From: Kocuria soli
Lineage (GTDB): Bacteria > Actinomycetota > Actinomycetes > Actinomycetales > Micrococcaceae
Direction: 5' to 3'
DNA length: 44,490 bases
Assembly: GCF_003797835.1 (NCBI RefSeq)
Contig: NZ_RKMF01000019.1
Span: 1 to 44,490 of the forward strand
The notes beneath the pieces were generated by a model. It did not search any database. It saw nothing but the letters and a program-made list of their open reading frames with translations, and had not been told where the DNA came from. Positions within the stretch are counted from its first letter, which is position 1. Each line of letters opens with the position of its first letter. This document shows, piece after piece, positions 1 through 8,181 of this stretch. The translations under genes and the position numbers were made by a program.

Positions 1-24
1 CAGGCGGGCACTACCGTGGGACAT

Positions 25-81
25 GAGAACCTCCGGGGTGGAGTGGGCCTTAGACAAGCCACATCCCACTCGGAGGTTCTC
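25..81. terminator. Long imperfect hairpin, possible terminator at left edge
   Basis: The arm GAGAACCTCCG (25-35) plus GAGTGGG (41-47) is complementary to 65-81, with a 5-nt bulge at 36-40. It begins exactly where one frame open from the left edge ends (stop 24-26), which suits a terminator. It could equally be part of an insertion-sequence end. No U-tract follows on either strand. Confidence 0.4.
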
Positions 82-386
82 CCTCGTTCAACCCGACCCG
101 CTGCTACCAACGTCATGGCCAGGTACACCTAGAATCGCGTGTTGTTGACGTGACATCAAACACACCGTGCGTAACAGCAGGTCACCCGTGAATTCCTGAG
201 GGCTGTCGTTCACCCGGCCGCCAGAGAGTCGATACCATGGACCCTGTGGCTCACGAGTCACACGGCAGCAGGGGACGCCACGGATCACGCCGTTTCGCGA
301 GCACTGGGGGGTGCTGCGTTTCGAGCCCCGTGACGTACCCAACCGGACAGCCCACGGTTGCCCCTGCTGAGACGTACAGCGTCTGT

Positions 387-472
387 TGACGGTCGCGGGA
401 TCTCTTCCAATTCTGGAGGCGCATCTCTCCCCGCGCTGGGTGCATCTTGAGCATCCGTTCCCGCGACCGTCA
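387..472. repeat. 14-bp perfect inverted repeat flanking 58 bp
   Basis: TGACGGTCGCGGGA at 387-400 is the exact reverse complement of 459-472. The 58 bp between hold several GCATC copies. Candidates are a small MITE-like element, a remnant of terminal inverted repeats, or the closing stem of a structured RNA. No coding frame is evident. Confidence 0.5.
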
Positions 473-527
473 GCCCTCCCCTTCACTTCACCCTGGTCAA
501 GTCGGCAACCCCGCTCAAACCATGAAC

Positions 528-572
528 GACGACGGCCCGCGCACCCCATCGAGGGATGCACGGGCCGTCGTC
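528..572 (-). terminator. Hairpin terminator of the sucC-sucD operon
   Basis: A 12-bp perfect stem (528-539 with 561-572, GACGACGGCCCG and its complement) lies 39 bp past the sucD stop codon. The loop can pair further through a GGGATGCA-like segment. There is no strong U-tract, as is common for actinobacterial terminators. It is the only strong hairpin between sucD and the unassigned left edge. Confidence 0.65.
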
Positions 573-611
573 GTCGGTAGCGCGCCGAGCGACACCCGAG
601 TGGGCTGAAGA

Positions 612-1529
612 TCAGCGCTGTGCCATGAGTTCTCGCATGAGGTCAGCGGTTTCGGTGGGGGTCTTGCCGACCTTCACACCGGCGGCCTCGAGGGCCTCCT
701 TCTTGGCCTGGGCGGTTCCGGAGGAGCCGGAGACGATGGCGCCGGCGTGGCCCATGGTCTTGCCCTCCGGGGCGGTGAAGCCGGCCACGTAGCCGACGAC
801 CGGCTTGGTCACGTTGGCCTTGATGTAGTCAGCGGCCCGCTCCTCGGCGTCGCCACCGATCTCGCCGATCATGACGATGCCCTCGGTCTCGGGGTCCGCC
901 TCGAAGGCCTCCAGGGCGTCGATGTGGGTGGTGCCGATGACCGGGTCACCGCCGATGCCAATGGCCGTGGTGAAGCCCAGATCACGCAGCTCGAACATCA
1001 TCTGGTAGGTCAGGGTGCCGGACTTGGACACCAGGCCCAGCTTGCCCTTGCCCGTGATGTTGGCGGGGGTGATGCCCAGCAGGGACTCCTCCGGGGAGAT
1101 GATGCCGGGGCAGTTCGGGCCGATGATGCGGGTCTTGGGCTTGCCGTCCGCACCGGTCTTGGACTTGGAGTAGGCCCAGAACTCGGCGGAGTCCTGCACT
1201 GGGATGCCCTCGGTGATCACGACGACCAGCGGGACCTCTGCATCGATGGCCTCGATCACCGCGTCCTTGCAGAACTTCGGCGGAACGAACACGATCGACG
1301 CGTTGGCGCCGGTCTGCTGAACGGCCTCGGAGACCGAACCGAACACGGGCAGTTCGACGTCGTTGCCGTCCTTGTCCTTGTGCGCCACGGTGGTGCCGGC
1401 CTTGCGGGCGTTGACGCCGCCGAGCACCTGGGTACCTGCTGCGAGCATCCGGGCGGTGTGCTTGGTTCCCTCGCCGCCGGTGATGCCCTGAACGATGACC
1501 TTGGAGTCCTTGTTCAAGAAAATGGACAT
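612..1529 (-). CDS. sucD: Succinyl-CoA ligase [ADP-forming] subunit alpha
   Basis: This is the alpha subunit of succinyl-CoA synthetase, which interconverts succinyl-CoA and succinate with substrate-level phosphorylation of ADP or GDP in the TCA cycle. At 305 aa it is slightly longer than the usual ~290-300. The N-terminal CoA-binding Rossmann domain carries GITGGEGT at about residues 15-22. The conserved IGPNCPGII segment is near 136-144. The phosphorylated histidine is H261 in the GHAGAIV motif. The ATG start has a good ribosome site (GAGGAA) 5-10 nt upstream. It is the second gene of a two-gene operon, 38 nt after sucC, and a strong hairpin follows it. Identity is secure. Confidence 0.97.
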   Translation of the reverse strand: MSIFLNKDSKVIVQGITGGEGTKHTARMLAAGTQVLGGVNARKAGTTVAHKDKDGNDVELPVFGSVSEAVQQTGANASIVFVPPKFCKDAVIEAIDAEVPLVVVITEGIPVQDSAEFWAYSKSKTGADGKPKTRIIGPNCPGIISPEESLLGITPANITGKGKLGLVSKSGTLTYQMMFELRDLGFTTAIGIGGDPVIGTTHIDALEAFEADPETEGIVMIGEIGGDAEERAADYIKANVTKPVVGYVAGFTAPEGKTMGHAGAIVSGSSGTAQAKKEALEAAGVKVGKTPTETADLMRELMAQR

Positions 1530-1567
1530 GAGTGTTTCCTCTGCTTCGTCTCTAAGCTGCGGCGGGA

Positions 1568-2737
1568 TCAGTTGGCTGCTGCGGCCAGTTCGGCGGCCTT
1601 GTCCGCGCCACCGTCCATGGTGTCCACGGAGGTGACCAGCGGGTGGTTGGCCTCTGCCAGGATGCGTCGGCCTTCCTCCACGTTGTTGCCGTCCAGGCGC
1701 ACGACCAGCGGCTTGGTGGCGGAGTCACCCAGGATCTCCAGGGCCTTCACGATGCCGTTGGCCACGGCGTCACATGCGGTGATGCCACCGAACACGTTGA
1801 CGAACACGGACTTGACGTCCTCGTCCCCCAGGATGACGTCCAGGCCGTCGGCCATGACCTCGGCGGAGGCGCCGCCCCCGATGTCCAGGAAGTTCGCGGG
1901 CTTCACGCCGCCGTGCGCCTCACCGGCGTAGGCGACGACGTCCAGGGTGGACATGACCAGACCGGCACCGTTGCCGATGATGCCCACCTGGCCGTCGAGC
2001 TTGACGTAGTTGAGGTCCTTCTCCTTGGCCTTGGCCTCGAGCGGGTTCTCCGCGGCCTTGTCGACCAGGTCGGCGTGCTCGGGCTGACGGAAGTCGGCGT
2101 TCTCGTCCAGGGAGACCTTGCCGTCCAGGGCCAGGATCTGGCCGTCGCCGGTCTTGACCAGCGGGTTGACCTCCACCAGGGTGGCGTCTTCCTTGTCGTA
2201 GACCTCGCCGAGCTTGACCAGCACGGGTACGACCTTCTCGCCCGTTTCGGCGTCGAAGTTGGCCTGGGCGACGATCTCGCGCGCCTTCTCCTCGGTGATC
2301 CCGGCGATGGGATCGACCTCCACGCGGGCCAGCGCCTCGGGGCGCTCGACGGCCAGCTGCTCGATCTCCATGCCGCCTTCGACCGAGCACATGGCCAGGT
2401 AGGAGCGGTTGGCGCGGTCCAGGAGCACGGAGAAGTAGTACTCCTCGGCGATGTCAGCGCCCTGGGCGATCATCACGCGGTGGACCGTGTGGCCCTTGAT
2501 GTCCATGCCCAAGATCTGCTGGGCGTACTCGTAGGCCTCGTCAGCGGTCTTGGCGACCTTCACGCCGCCGGCCTTACCGCGGCCGCCCACCTTCACCTGT
2601 GCCTTGACGACGGTGACCCCGCCGATCTTCTCTGCGGCTGCCTTTGCTTCTTCTGCAGTGGTGGCCACGTAACCCTGGAGCACGGGGACGCCGTGCTTCT
2701 CAAAGAGGTCGCGTGCCTGGTATTCGAACAGGTCCAC
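1568..2737 (-). CDS. sucC: Succinyl-CoA ligase [ADP-forming] subunit beta
   Basis: This is the beta subunit of succinyl-CoA synthetase, with an ATP-grasp domain followed by a CoA-ligase domain. It forms the nucleotide-binding part of the complex with SucD. The frame is open further upstream, but the family starts with MDLFEYQ. A GTG at 2737 gives exactly that start and a 389-aa protein, the normal length. AAGGA lies about 10 nt before this GTG. The glycine-rich [12 protein letters not shown] is in the ATP-grasp region, and the C-terminal part has the conserved [11 protein letters not shown] segment. The gene is first in the sucC-sucD operon; its promoter should lie in the 379-bp spacer to the divergent membrane-protein gene. 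Confidence 0.97.
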   Translation of the reverse strand: MDLFEYQARDLFEKHGVPVLQGYVATTAEEAKAAAEKIGGVTVVKAQVKVGGRGKAGGVKVAKTADEAYEYAQQILGMDIKGHTVHRVMIAQGADIAEEYYFSVLLDRANRSYLAMCSVEGGMEIEQLAVERPEALARVEVDPIAGITEEKAREIVAQANFDAETGEKVVPVLVKLGEVYDKEDATLVEVNPLVKTGDGQILALDGKVSLDENADFRQPEHADLVDKAAENPLEAKAKEKDLNYVKLDGQVGIIGNGAGLVMSTLDVVAYAGEAHGGVKPANFLDIGGGASAEVMADGLDVILGDEDVKSVFVNVFGGITACDAVANGIVKALEILGDSATKPLVVRLDGNNVEEGRRILAEANHPLVTSVDTMDGGADKAAELAAAAN

Positions 2738-3116
2738 GGGTGAGAGTCCTTCTTCGTCGAAGTGTCGTTGGCCGCCGTGTGTGAACGTCGACGACCGCGT
2801 TCCGGAAGAGCCGACCGCGGGGCGGTCACCCGCACCGCGGTACGCCGTCGTACTCGTTGGGCACGGCGGACGCACTCCTCTCGGATGCAAGGTTAACGGA
2901 CTGGGCGCGCCGACGTGACACTGGACTCAATGTCTCGACTCCCCGGACGCAGAGAAGTCGCTCGCGGGGATGCGGTCCTCCCCCGTCCCACCGCGACCTG
3001 CCGCGGTGTGCGCCTGACCCGCTGCGGGGAGACAGAGCGTCGTCGTCGCCCCACCGGGAGCGCTGTGAGCAGCTCGCTGATCACCACGAGCCTCGGAAAC
3101 TTGATTGACTGACCCC
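2738..3116. promoter_or_regulatory. Divergent promoter region of sucCD and a membrane-protein gene
   Basis: This 379-bp spacer has no credible gene. On the minus strand, TAACCT at 2890-2895 matches an actinobacterial -10 (TAnnnT). It would give sucC a leader of about 145 nt, but no clear -35 is visible. The frame is open in places because of high GC only. No riboswitch or operator was recognised. Confidence 0.35.
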
Positions 3117-3932
3117 ATGGCAGGTTTCAGCGATCGCAACCATCCCGGCCCGGGTCACGGGCCCCGGCGTGCGTCCGGGACTCCCTCCGGGGAGCGGGAC
3201 GGTGCGTTCGCGGAGCACCGTCCCGGGCCCTCTCGGTCCTCGCTGCTCGCGGCCCTCGCTGTGTGCGCCGTCCTGGGCGCCCTTCAGCTGGCGCTGGCCG
3301 GAATCCCGGATCTGGTGCGCCCACCGGGGCGGTTGATGACGCTGTGGCCACAGACCCTCGCGTGGCTCGGAATGGGGGCCCTCTGGGTCATCGGGTCACG
3401 CAGGATCTTCCTGTTCCTGCGGCGTAGCAGCACCTCCCGCGGCGTCTTCCAGGACACGGAGTCTCTGCCTTCCCTGGACGAGGACCACCGGCACCTGACC
3501 GCAGCCCTGTGGTTCGGGGTGTCAGCGGTCCTGTGTGCCGTGATCCTGCCCCCGATGTTGATCGGGCAGTGGACCCTCCAGCCCGTGCAGCTGTGGCAGG
3601 GGCTGTACTCGACCTACGGGATGGCCGGAGTCATGGCCGCCGTCGGTTGGCTGGCCTACCACTGTGGCTTTTCGATTCTGGCGGCGCTGACTCTGGCCAC
3701 CGTCCAGGCGCTGACCGAGTCGGTTGTGACCTCGTGCTGGGCCACCGTCGTGCCGGTGGGTGGGATCGTCGTCGGGCTCATGGGTGGTTTGCTGCAGGCG
3801 CTCACGGGCGGACCTGCAGCATTCGTGACCACGTTGATCTCGTGCACCCTGCTGGGAGCGGTTCATCTGTTGACGGGCCGTCGACTGCGCTGGACCGCGC
3901 CGGCCACCGCCCTTGTGCTGATCTTCCTGTGA
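3117..3932 (+). CDS. Multi-pass membrane protein of unknown function
   Basis: I do not recognise the family. The ATG at 3117 gives 271 aa; a TTG 12 nt earlier is also possible, and the ribosome site is weak for both. The first ~40 residues are polar, rich in Gly, Pro and Arg. Then come about six to seven hydrophobic segments: roughly LLAALAVCAVLGALQLALAG, LAWLGMGALWVIG, LWFGVSAVLCAVILPPMLIG, MAGVMAAVGWLAYH, ILAALTLATVQAL, VPVGGIVVGLMGGLLQAL and a final pair. A cytoplasmic loop with FLRRSSTSRG follows the second helix. Size and helix number resemble ECF-type transporter S components, but no signature supports this. It faces sucCD divergently and converges on pcrA 77 bp away. Confidence 0.7.
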   Translation: MAGFSDRNHPGPGHGPRRASGTPSGERDGAFAEHRPGPSRSSLLAALAVCAVLGALQLALAGIPDLVRPPGRLMTLWPQTLAWLGMGALWVIGSRRIFLFLRRSSTSRGVFQDTESLPSLDEDHRHLTAALWFGVSAVLCAVILPPMLIGQWTLQPVQLWQGLYSTYGMAGVMAAVGWLAYHCGFSILAALTLATVQALTESVVTSCWATVVPVGGIVVGLMGGLLQALTGGPAAFVTTLISCTLLGAVHLLTGRRLRWTAPATALVLIFL

Positions 3933-4009
3933 GTCTTGCGGCGGATCGCTGATGGCGCCCGGTTCAGTCCGCGCGAGGTCCGCCGGAATGCGCGCGGTCT
4001 ACGGGCGGC

Positions 4010-6442
4010 TCATTCCTTGACCTTGGACAGCGGGGCCGAACGGACCAGCAGCCGCTTCTCCTCGGCGCCGAAGCGGACCTTGGCGATCGCCTTGTCGCCC
4101 GAGCCCTCGAGCTGAACGACCGTTCCCCGGCCGAAGCTCTTGTGGTCCACTTGCTCGCCCACGGTGAGCGAGAGGACCTCCTTCTGCTGGTCCACCCGCC
4201 CGGCACGAGCGGGCTGGCCCGCCCCCATGCGTCGGAAACCGCCCGAGGACCCGGCTCCTGCACCCCACCACGAACCGGCGTCGCCGCCACGGCGCGCCCC
4301 ACCGCCGTACACGCCGGAGCCGCCGTAGGCACCGGCTCCGTAGGTGGCCGACCCCCAGCCCGACGGCGCAGCAGAACCTTCTCGTTCCCACGTGATGAGT
4401 CCCGCGGGGATCTCCTCGAGGAACGGGCTCGGCGGGTTGTACTGGGACTGCCCCCACTGCTGCCGGTTCTCCGCGCGGGTCAGGTAGAGCCGCTCGCGGG
4501 CGCGGGTGATGCCCACGTAGGCCAGACGGCGTTCCTCCTGCATCTCCTTCTCGTCCGTCATCGACCGCTGGTGCGGGAAGATCCCGTGCTCCATCCCGGT
4601 CAGGAAGACCACCGGGAACTCCAGGCCCTTGGCCGTGTGCAGGGTCATGAGCGTGACCATGCCGACGTTCTCCGGGTCCTCGCTGCGATCAGGAATCTGG
4701 TCCGCATCGGCCACCAGGGCCACGTGTTCCAGGAACTCGGGCAGCCCGGCGTCGGGGTTCTCCCGCTCGTACTCCCGCACGACGGCGACCAGTTCCGCCA
4801 GGTTCTCCACCCGGGATTCGTCCTGGGGGTCCTCGGAGGTGCGCAGGGCTTCCAGGTAGCCGGACTGTTCCAGGACCGCTTCCAGGACGGCGGCGGGCCC
4901 GTTGCCCTCCGCGACGGTCGCCAGGTCGTCGATCAACTGGACGAAAGCCTTGACGGCGTTCACGGAGCGGGTGGCCATTCCGGGGGCCTCCTCGGCCCTG
5001 CGCAGCGCAGCCATGAAACTCAAGGCGTCACGCTCGGCCAGGGCGCTGACGGCACCTTGCGCGCGGTCGCCGATCCCCCTCTTGGGTTCGTTGATGATCC
5101 GGCGCACCGTGACTTCGTCGTCCGGGTTGATCAGGGTGCGCAGGTACGCCAACGCGTCCTTGATCTCCTTGCGTTCGTAGAACCGGGTTCCCCCGACCAC
5201 GCGGTACGGGAGCCCCACCCGCATCAGGATTTCCTCGAGCGAACGGGACTGCGCGTTGGTTCGGTAGAAGACCGCGACGTCCCCGGGCCGGACCCCGTGT
5301 TCGTCCTGCAACCGGTCGATCTCTTCGACGATCCAGCGGGCTTCCTCGTGCGCGGACTCGGCGGCGTAGCCCACGATGTTCGCACCGTCGCCCGTGGAGG
5401 TCCACAGCCGCTTGGGCTGCCGCCCGGTGTTCTTGGCGATCACGGCGTTGGCCGCCGAGAGGATGGTCTGGGTCGAACGGTAGTTCTGTTCGAGCAGCAC
5501 GGTCCTGGCGTTCGGGTAGTCCTGCTCGAAGTCCACGATGTTGCGGATGTCCGCACCACGGAACGCGTAGATGGACTGGTCCGAGTCCCCCACCACGGTG
5601 AGTTCGCCCCGTGGGACCGACGCGTCCTGGCCGTCACCGACGATTTCGCGTACCAGGGCGTACTGGGCGTGGTTGGTGTCCTGGTACTCGTCGATCAAGA
5701 CGTGGCGGTAGCGGCGTCGGTAATACTCGGCGATCGCGGGGAAGGCCCGCAGCATGTGCACCGTCTGGGCGATGAGGTCATCGAAGTCCAGGGCGTTGGC
5801 GGCACGCAGGCGCTGCGTGTACCCGCGGTACACCTGGGCCACGGCCTGCTCCCAGGGGTCGTTGGCGGAGGCCCGGGACAGGTAGGTCTCGTCGTCGACC
5901 AATTCATTCTTGAGCCCTGAGATGGCGTGCTGAATCGCCTTGGGGGCAAAGCGCTTGGGGTCGAGTTCGTTCTGCTTGGCCACGGCCGTGATGACGCGCA
6001 AGGAGTCGGCGGAGTCGTAGATCGAGAACGTGGATTTCAGTCCGACGGACGTGGCCTCCCTGCGCAAAACCCGGACGCAGAAGGAGTGGAACGTGGAGAT
6101 CGTCATGGCGCGGGCGGTTGTACCCACCAGTTCGACCACGCGTTCCCGCATCTCGGCCGCAGCCTTGTTGGTGAAGGTGATCGCCAGGATCTCCCCGGGC
6201 CGTGCCCGGCCCGTGGCCAGCAGGTGGGCGATGCGGTGAGTGAGCACCCGGGTCTTGCCGGAACCGGCCCCCGCGACGATGAGCAGCGGGGAACCCGCGT
6301 GTTCAACCGCCTGCCGCTGGGGCGCGTTCAACCCTTCGAGCAGAGCGGCCGGATCAGCGGATGCGATTTCGCGCGCCGATTCCCCCGTCCGTGGGGTTGC
6401 TGCGGCCGCGGAGAGCAGGGGGTTGTCCGAGAGGAAATCCAT
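4010..6442 (-). CDS. pcrA: ATP-dependent 3'-5' DNA helicase, PcrA/UvrD family
   Basis: This is a superfamily 1A helicase that unwinds DNA 3' to 5' in nucleotide-excision and mismatch repair and removes recombinase filaments and stalled complexes. The protein has 810 aa. Motif I GAGSGKT is at 58-64, motif Ia AITFTNKAAAEM near 88-99, motif II DEYQDT at 251-256, and the C-terminal motifs MTLHTAKGLEF and VGITRARERLYL follow. A Gly/Ala/Tyr-rich linker (about 680-745) leads to a C-terminal module (SFGRGTVVQLEG) typical of PcrA and associated with RNA-polymerase binding in that family. TAAACT on the minus strand at 6452-6457, 9 nt before the ATG, with no Shine-Dalgarno, points to a very short or absent leader. 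Identity is secure; PcrA and UvrD naming overlap. Confidence 0.95.
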   Translation of the reverse strand: MDFLSDNPLLSAAAATPRTGESAREIASADPAALLEGLNAPQRQAVEHAGSPLLIVAGAGSGKTRVLTHRIAHLLATGRARPGEILAITFTNKAAAEMRERVVELVGTTARAMTISTFHSFCVRVLRREATSVGLKSTFSIYDSADSLRVITAVAKQNELDPKRFAPKAIQHAISGLKNELVDDETYLSRASANDPWEQAVAQVYRGYTQRLRAANALDFDDLIAQTVHMLRAFPAIAEYYRRRYRHVLIDEYQDTNHAQYALVREIVGDGQDASVPRGELTVVGDSDQSIYAFRGADIRNIVDFEQDYPNARTVLLEQNYRSTQTILSAANAVIAKNTGRQPKRLWTSTGDGANIVGYAAESAHEEARWIVEEIDRLQDEHGVRPGDVAVFYRTNAQSRSLEEILMRVGLPYRVVGGTRFYERKEIKDALAYLRTLINPDDEVTVRRIINEPKRGIGDRAQGAVSALAERDALSFMAALRRAEEAPGMATRSVNAVKAFVQLIDDLATVAEGNGPAAVLEAVLEQSGYLEALRTSEDPQDESRVENLAELVAVVREYERENPDAGLPEFLEHVALVADADQIPDRSEDPENVGMVTLMTLHTAKGLEFPVVFLTGMEHGIFPHQRSMTDEKEMQEERRLAYVGITRARERLYLTRAENRQQWGQSQYNPPSPFLEEIPAGLITWEREGSAAPSGWGSATYGAGAYGGSGVYGGGARRGGDAGSWWGAGAGSSGGFRRMGAGQPARAGRVDQQKEVLSLTVGEQVDHKSFGRGTVVQLEGSGDKAIAKVRFGAEEKRLLVRSAPLSKVKE

Positions 6443-6520
6443 GATCCACTCAGTTTAGGTGGGCCCGCAGACACGCTGCGCCCGGCACGACCGGGCCGCA
6501 CGGGACGCCCTCCGGACGCG

Positions 6521-7252
6521 TCAGACGGAGACGACCTCGACATGGTGACGCCCGTTGTCGTCCGTGACCCACAGTTCGCCGTCGGCCACCTCGACAAGGT
6601 ACGGACGATTCAGCACGATGTCCTCCGTGAAGTCGGTGTCCTCCTGCGTCAACTCCGGGCCACCCAACACCGTCCGCAGCTCCTGGGTTTCCAGGTCGAG
6701 CACGCGAACCGCGTTGTTGCCGGTGTCCGCGACCACGACGGACCCGTCGTAGAGGATGTGAACGGATTCGGGGGCGGAGAGCTTTGCCTGCCCGGCCTCC
6801 CCGTCGACGTAACCGGCACCCTGCCGTCCGATGACCGTGACCACGTGGGGGTCGGCGTCGCCCTTGTCCAGGTCGAACTCCAGGTAGCGCAGGGACGAGG
6901 AATCACGGTCCACCAGCCAGATCCGGCCCTCGGAGTCCTCGATGGTTCCGCACGTGGCCGCGAATTTCGCGTGCGCCACGCGTCCGTCCCGTCGCCCGGG
7001 CTCACCCGTGCCCGCGAACTCGACCAGGGCATTGGTGTAGGCGTCCCACCGGAACAGTTGATGGCGATCGGGCACCGCGACGACGGCGGCCCACAGCTTG
7101 TGCGACCACGTGATGTCCGCGATGGGTGCACCCTCCAGGATGGAGAGGTCGATCTGACGGCGCACCGTGGTCCAGTCCTTCTCGAAGAGGGTGAGTTCCC
7201 CGCCGGACAGCTTGAGCAGCAGACCTTCCGGGAGGCCGATCGACAACTCCAC
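6521..7252 (-). CDS. NHL-repeat beta-propeller protein
   Basis: This is a soluble protein of 243 aa with NHL-type propeller repeats. Repeated elements include WDAYTNALVEFAGTGEPGRRDG, LSAPESVHILYDGSVVVADTGNNAVRVLDL and a C-terminal LNRPYLVEVADGELWVTDDNG-type blade, each a rule-like NHL pattern with internal Asp-Gly-x-Leu/Val-Trp/Val-Val-Thr/Ala-Asp. No signal peptide or catalytic domain is seen. NHL proteins with a thioredoxin domain are known, but that domain is absent here. The frame is open further upstream, but GTG at 7252 has GGAGG 6 nt before it and starts the recognisable protein (MELSIGLPEG). It probably binds a partner or ligand through the propeller; no specific role can be given. 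Confidence 0.75.
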   Translation of the reverse strand: MELSIGLPEGLLLKLSGGELTLFEKDWTTVRRQIDLSILEGAPIADITWSHKLWAAVVAVPDRHQLFRWDAYTNALVEFAGTGEPGRRDGRVAHAKFAATCGTIEDSEGRIWLVDRDSSSLRYLEFDLDKGDADPHVVTVIGRQGAGYVDGEAGQAKLSAPESVHILYDGSVVVADTGNNAVRVLDLETQELRTVLGGPELTQEDTDFTEDIVLNRPYLVEVADGELWVTDDNGRHHVEVVSV

Positions 7253-7331
7253 AGTGCACCTCCATCGCTCTGACCACGGACCCCGTTGCCCGCGTCGTCC
7301 CGCCGGAGTGATCCCCACCGGGACGTGATCC

Positions 7332-7358
7332 AGCTTACTCGGTGCCCCCGTGCGACAA
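7332..7358 (-). promoter_or_regulatory. Possible promoter of the NHL-repeat gene
   Basis: On the minus strand, TTGTCG (7353-7358) and TAAGCT (7332-7337) are separated by 15 bp, slightly short of the ideal 17. They lie about 80 nt upstream of the GTG at 7252. This is plausible but unproven. Confidence 0.35.
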
Positions 7359-7406
7359 CGCTCGGCGCACGGGGCTGTGGACGGATGGGTGGCGGCCGCC
7401 GTGGCC

Positions 7407-7412
7407 GATAAT
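7407..7412 (+). promoter_or_regulatory. -10 element for a leaderless transcript
   Basis: GATAAT lies 6 nt before the ATG at 7419. There is no Shine-Dalgarno sequence in the gap. The spacing would place the transcription start at or next to the A of the ATG. Confidence 0.55.
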
Positions 7413-7418
7413 GGGCCC

Positions 7419-8126
7419 ATGGGTTTGACGCGCGCGCAGAAGATCAAACGGTACGGGGAGAAAGCAGGTGGCGGCTCCGCGCAAGGGGAGCAGTCGGCCC
7501 CCAACGCCCGGCCGTCTGCGCGGCGGAACACGGAACTTCCCATGCCGGAACCCACGGAGGCAAAGCGCCGCCCGGGCATCCTGATCGCCGTGGTGATGAT
7601 CATCGGCGTGCTGTTGTTGTTCTACGTCAACGTGTTGATCCTCCCCGAGTTCGCGGCGGTGGCCGCCCAGGGCCACGGGCTCCCCGAATGGCAGTTCACG
7701 GGATACGACGCCGAGTGGTTCGCGGGATTCACGCAGGCCCTCGGTCAGGACGGACCTGGGCTGTACGCCTCCGTGCACTGGAGCACGGGTTTGCTCGCGC
7801 CGCTGGTCACGGCCGCCGGGTGGGCGCTGTTCTTCGTGGTGTACGCCCGACGCGGGTACGAACGGATCAGTGCCCTGACCGTCACGGCCCTGTTCCTGAT
7901 CGTCTACCTCTTGGGCAACGTGGCAGTGGACGCGGCGGTTGCCGGCCCTGAGTGGACGGGCTGGGTCGCGGCGTCGTCCGTTCTCATGAGTACCCGCTGG
8001 GTGCTGCTGGTCGTGCTGATCTTCGTGACCGCGTCCGTGCTGTTGCGCAAGGTGCGTGAACAGCTCCAGGACTTCGACCCCGTGGCCGCCAACGACGAAC
8101 GCCGCCGCACCTTCCGCCGCCGCTGA
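7419..8126 (+). CDS. Conserved membrane protein, about four helices, unknown function
   Basis: I do not recognise a named family. The 235-aa protein begins with a polar, basic stretch (MGLTRAQKIKRYGEK, then about 30 Ala/Pro/Arg-rich residues). Four likely membrane helices follow: ILIAVVMIIGVLLLFYVNVL, the segment around GLLAPLVTAAGWALFFVVY, ALTVTALFLIVYLLGN, and WVLLVVLIFVTASVLL. The loop between the first two (about 75 residues, rich in aromatic and acidic residues, WQFTGYDAEWFAGFTQALG) is probably external. The frame is open upstream, but the ATG at 7419 fits a leaderless -10 and starts the conserved-looking basic N-terminus. A 23-bp hairpin begins 2 nt after the stop codon. Confidence 0.75.
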   Translation: MGLTRAQKIKRYGEKAGGGSAQGEQSAPNARPSARRNTELPMPEPTEAKRRPGILIAVVMIIGVLLLFYVNVLILPEFAAVAAQGHGLPEWQFTGYDAEWFAGFTQALGQDGPGLYASVHWSTGLLAPLVTAAGWALFFVVYARRGYERISALTVTALFLIVYLLGNVAVDAAVAGPEWTGWVAASSVLMSTRWVLLVVLIFVTASVLLRKVREQLQDFDPVAANDERRRTFRRR

Positions 8127-8127
8127 C

Positions 8128-8175
8128 CCCTCCCTTTCTCTCTCCGCCGAACTCGGCGGAGAGAGAAAGGGAGGG
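8128..8175. terminator. 23-bp perfect hairpin between convergent genes
   Basis: Bases 8128-8150 are the exact reverse complement of 8153-8175, with a 2-nt centre. The core contains CTCCGCCGA, also found in the hairpins at 29010 and 30060. It sits between the stop of the membrane-protein gene (8124-8126) and the stop of the ABC ATPase gene (8182), so it probably terminates transcription from both sides. Confidence 0.8.
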
Positions 8176-8181
8176 TGTGAG

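Larger units (their letters stand above)
1..527. other. Gene-poor left edge with several inverted repeats
   Basis: I see no convincing coding region here. Open frames exist on both strands but have no start signal or recognisable protein. A frame open from the left edge stops at 24-26 (tail ...GGHYRGT), and another stops at 130-132 (tail ...TNVMARYT). Either could be the 3' end of a gene lying outside the window. The second tail vaguely resembles the ends of IS481-type transposases, but it is too short to assign. The stretch contains three inverted repeats: 25-81, 340-360 and 387-472. It may be a decayed mobile element, a structured non-coding region or a terminator-rich spacer. Confidence 0.4.

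Noticed and set aside
88-561. A 157-codon minus-strand open frame at the left edge
   Set aside because: It is rich in Arg, Gly, Ser and Cys with no domain, no ribosome site, and covers the sucCD terminator hairpin, so it is a high-GC chance frame.
747-5920. Long frames opposite sucD, sucC and pcrA
   Set aside because: They mirror the codon bias of the genes on the other strand and have low-complexity His/Val/Gly/Leu/Asp content. The sense genes are unambiguous.
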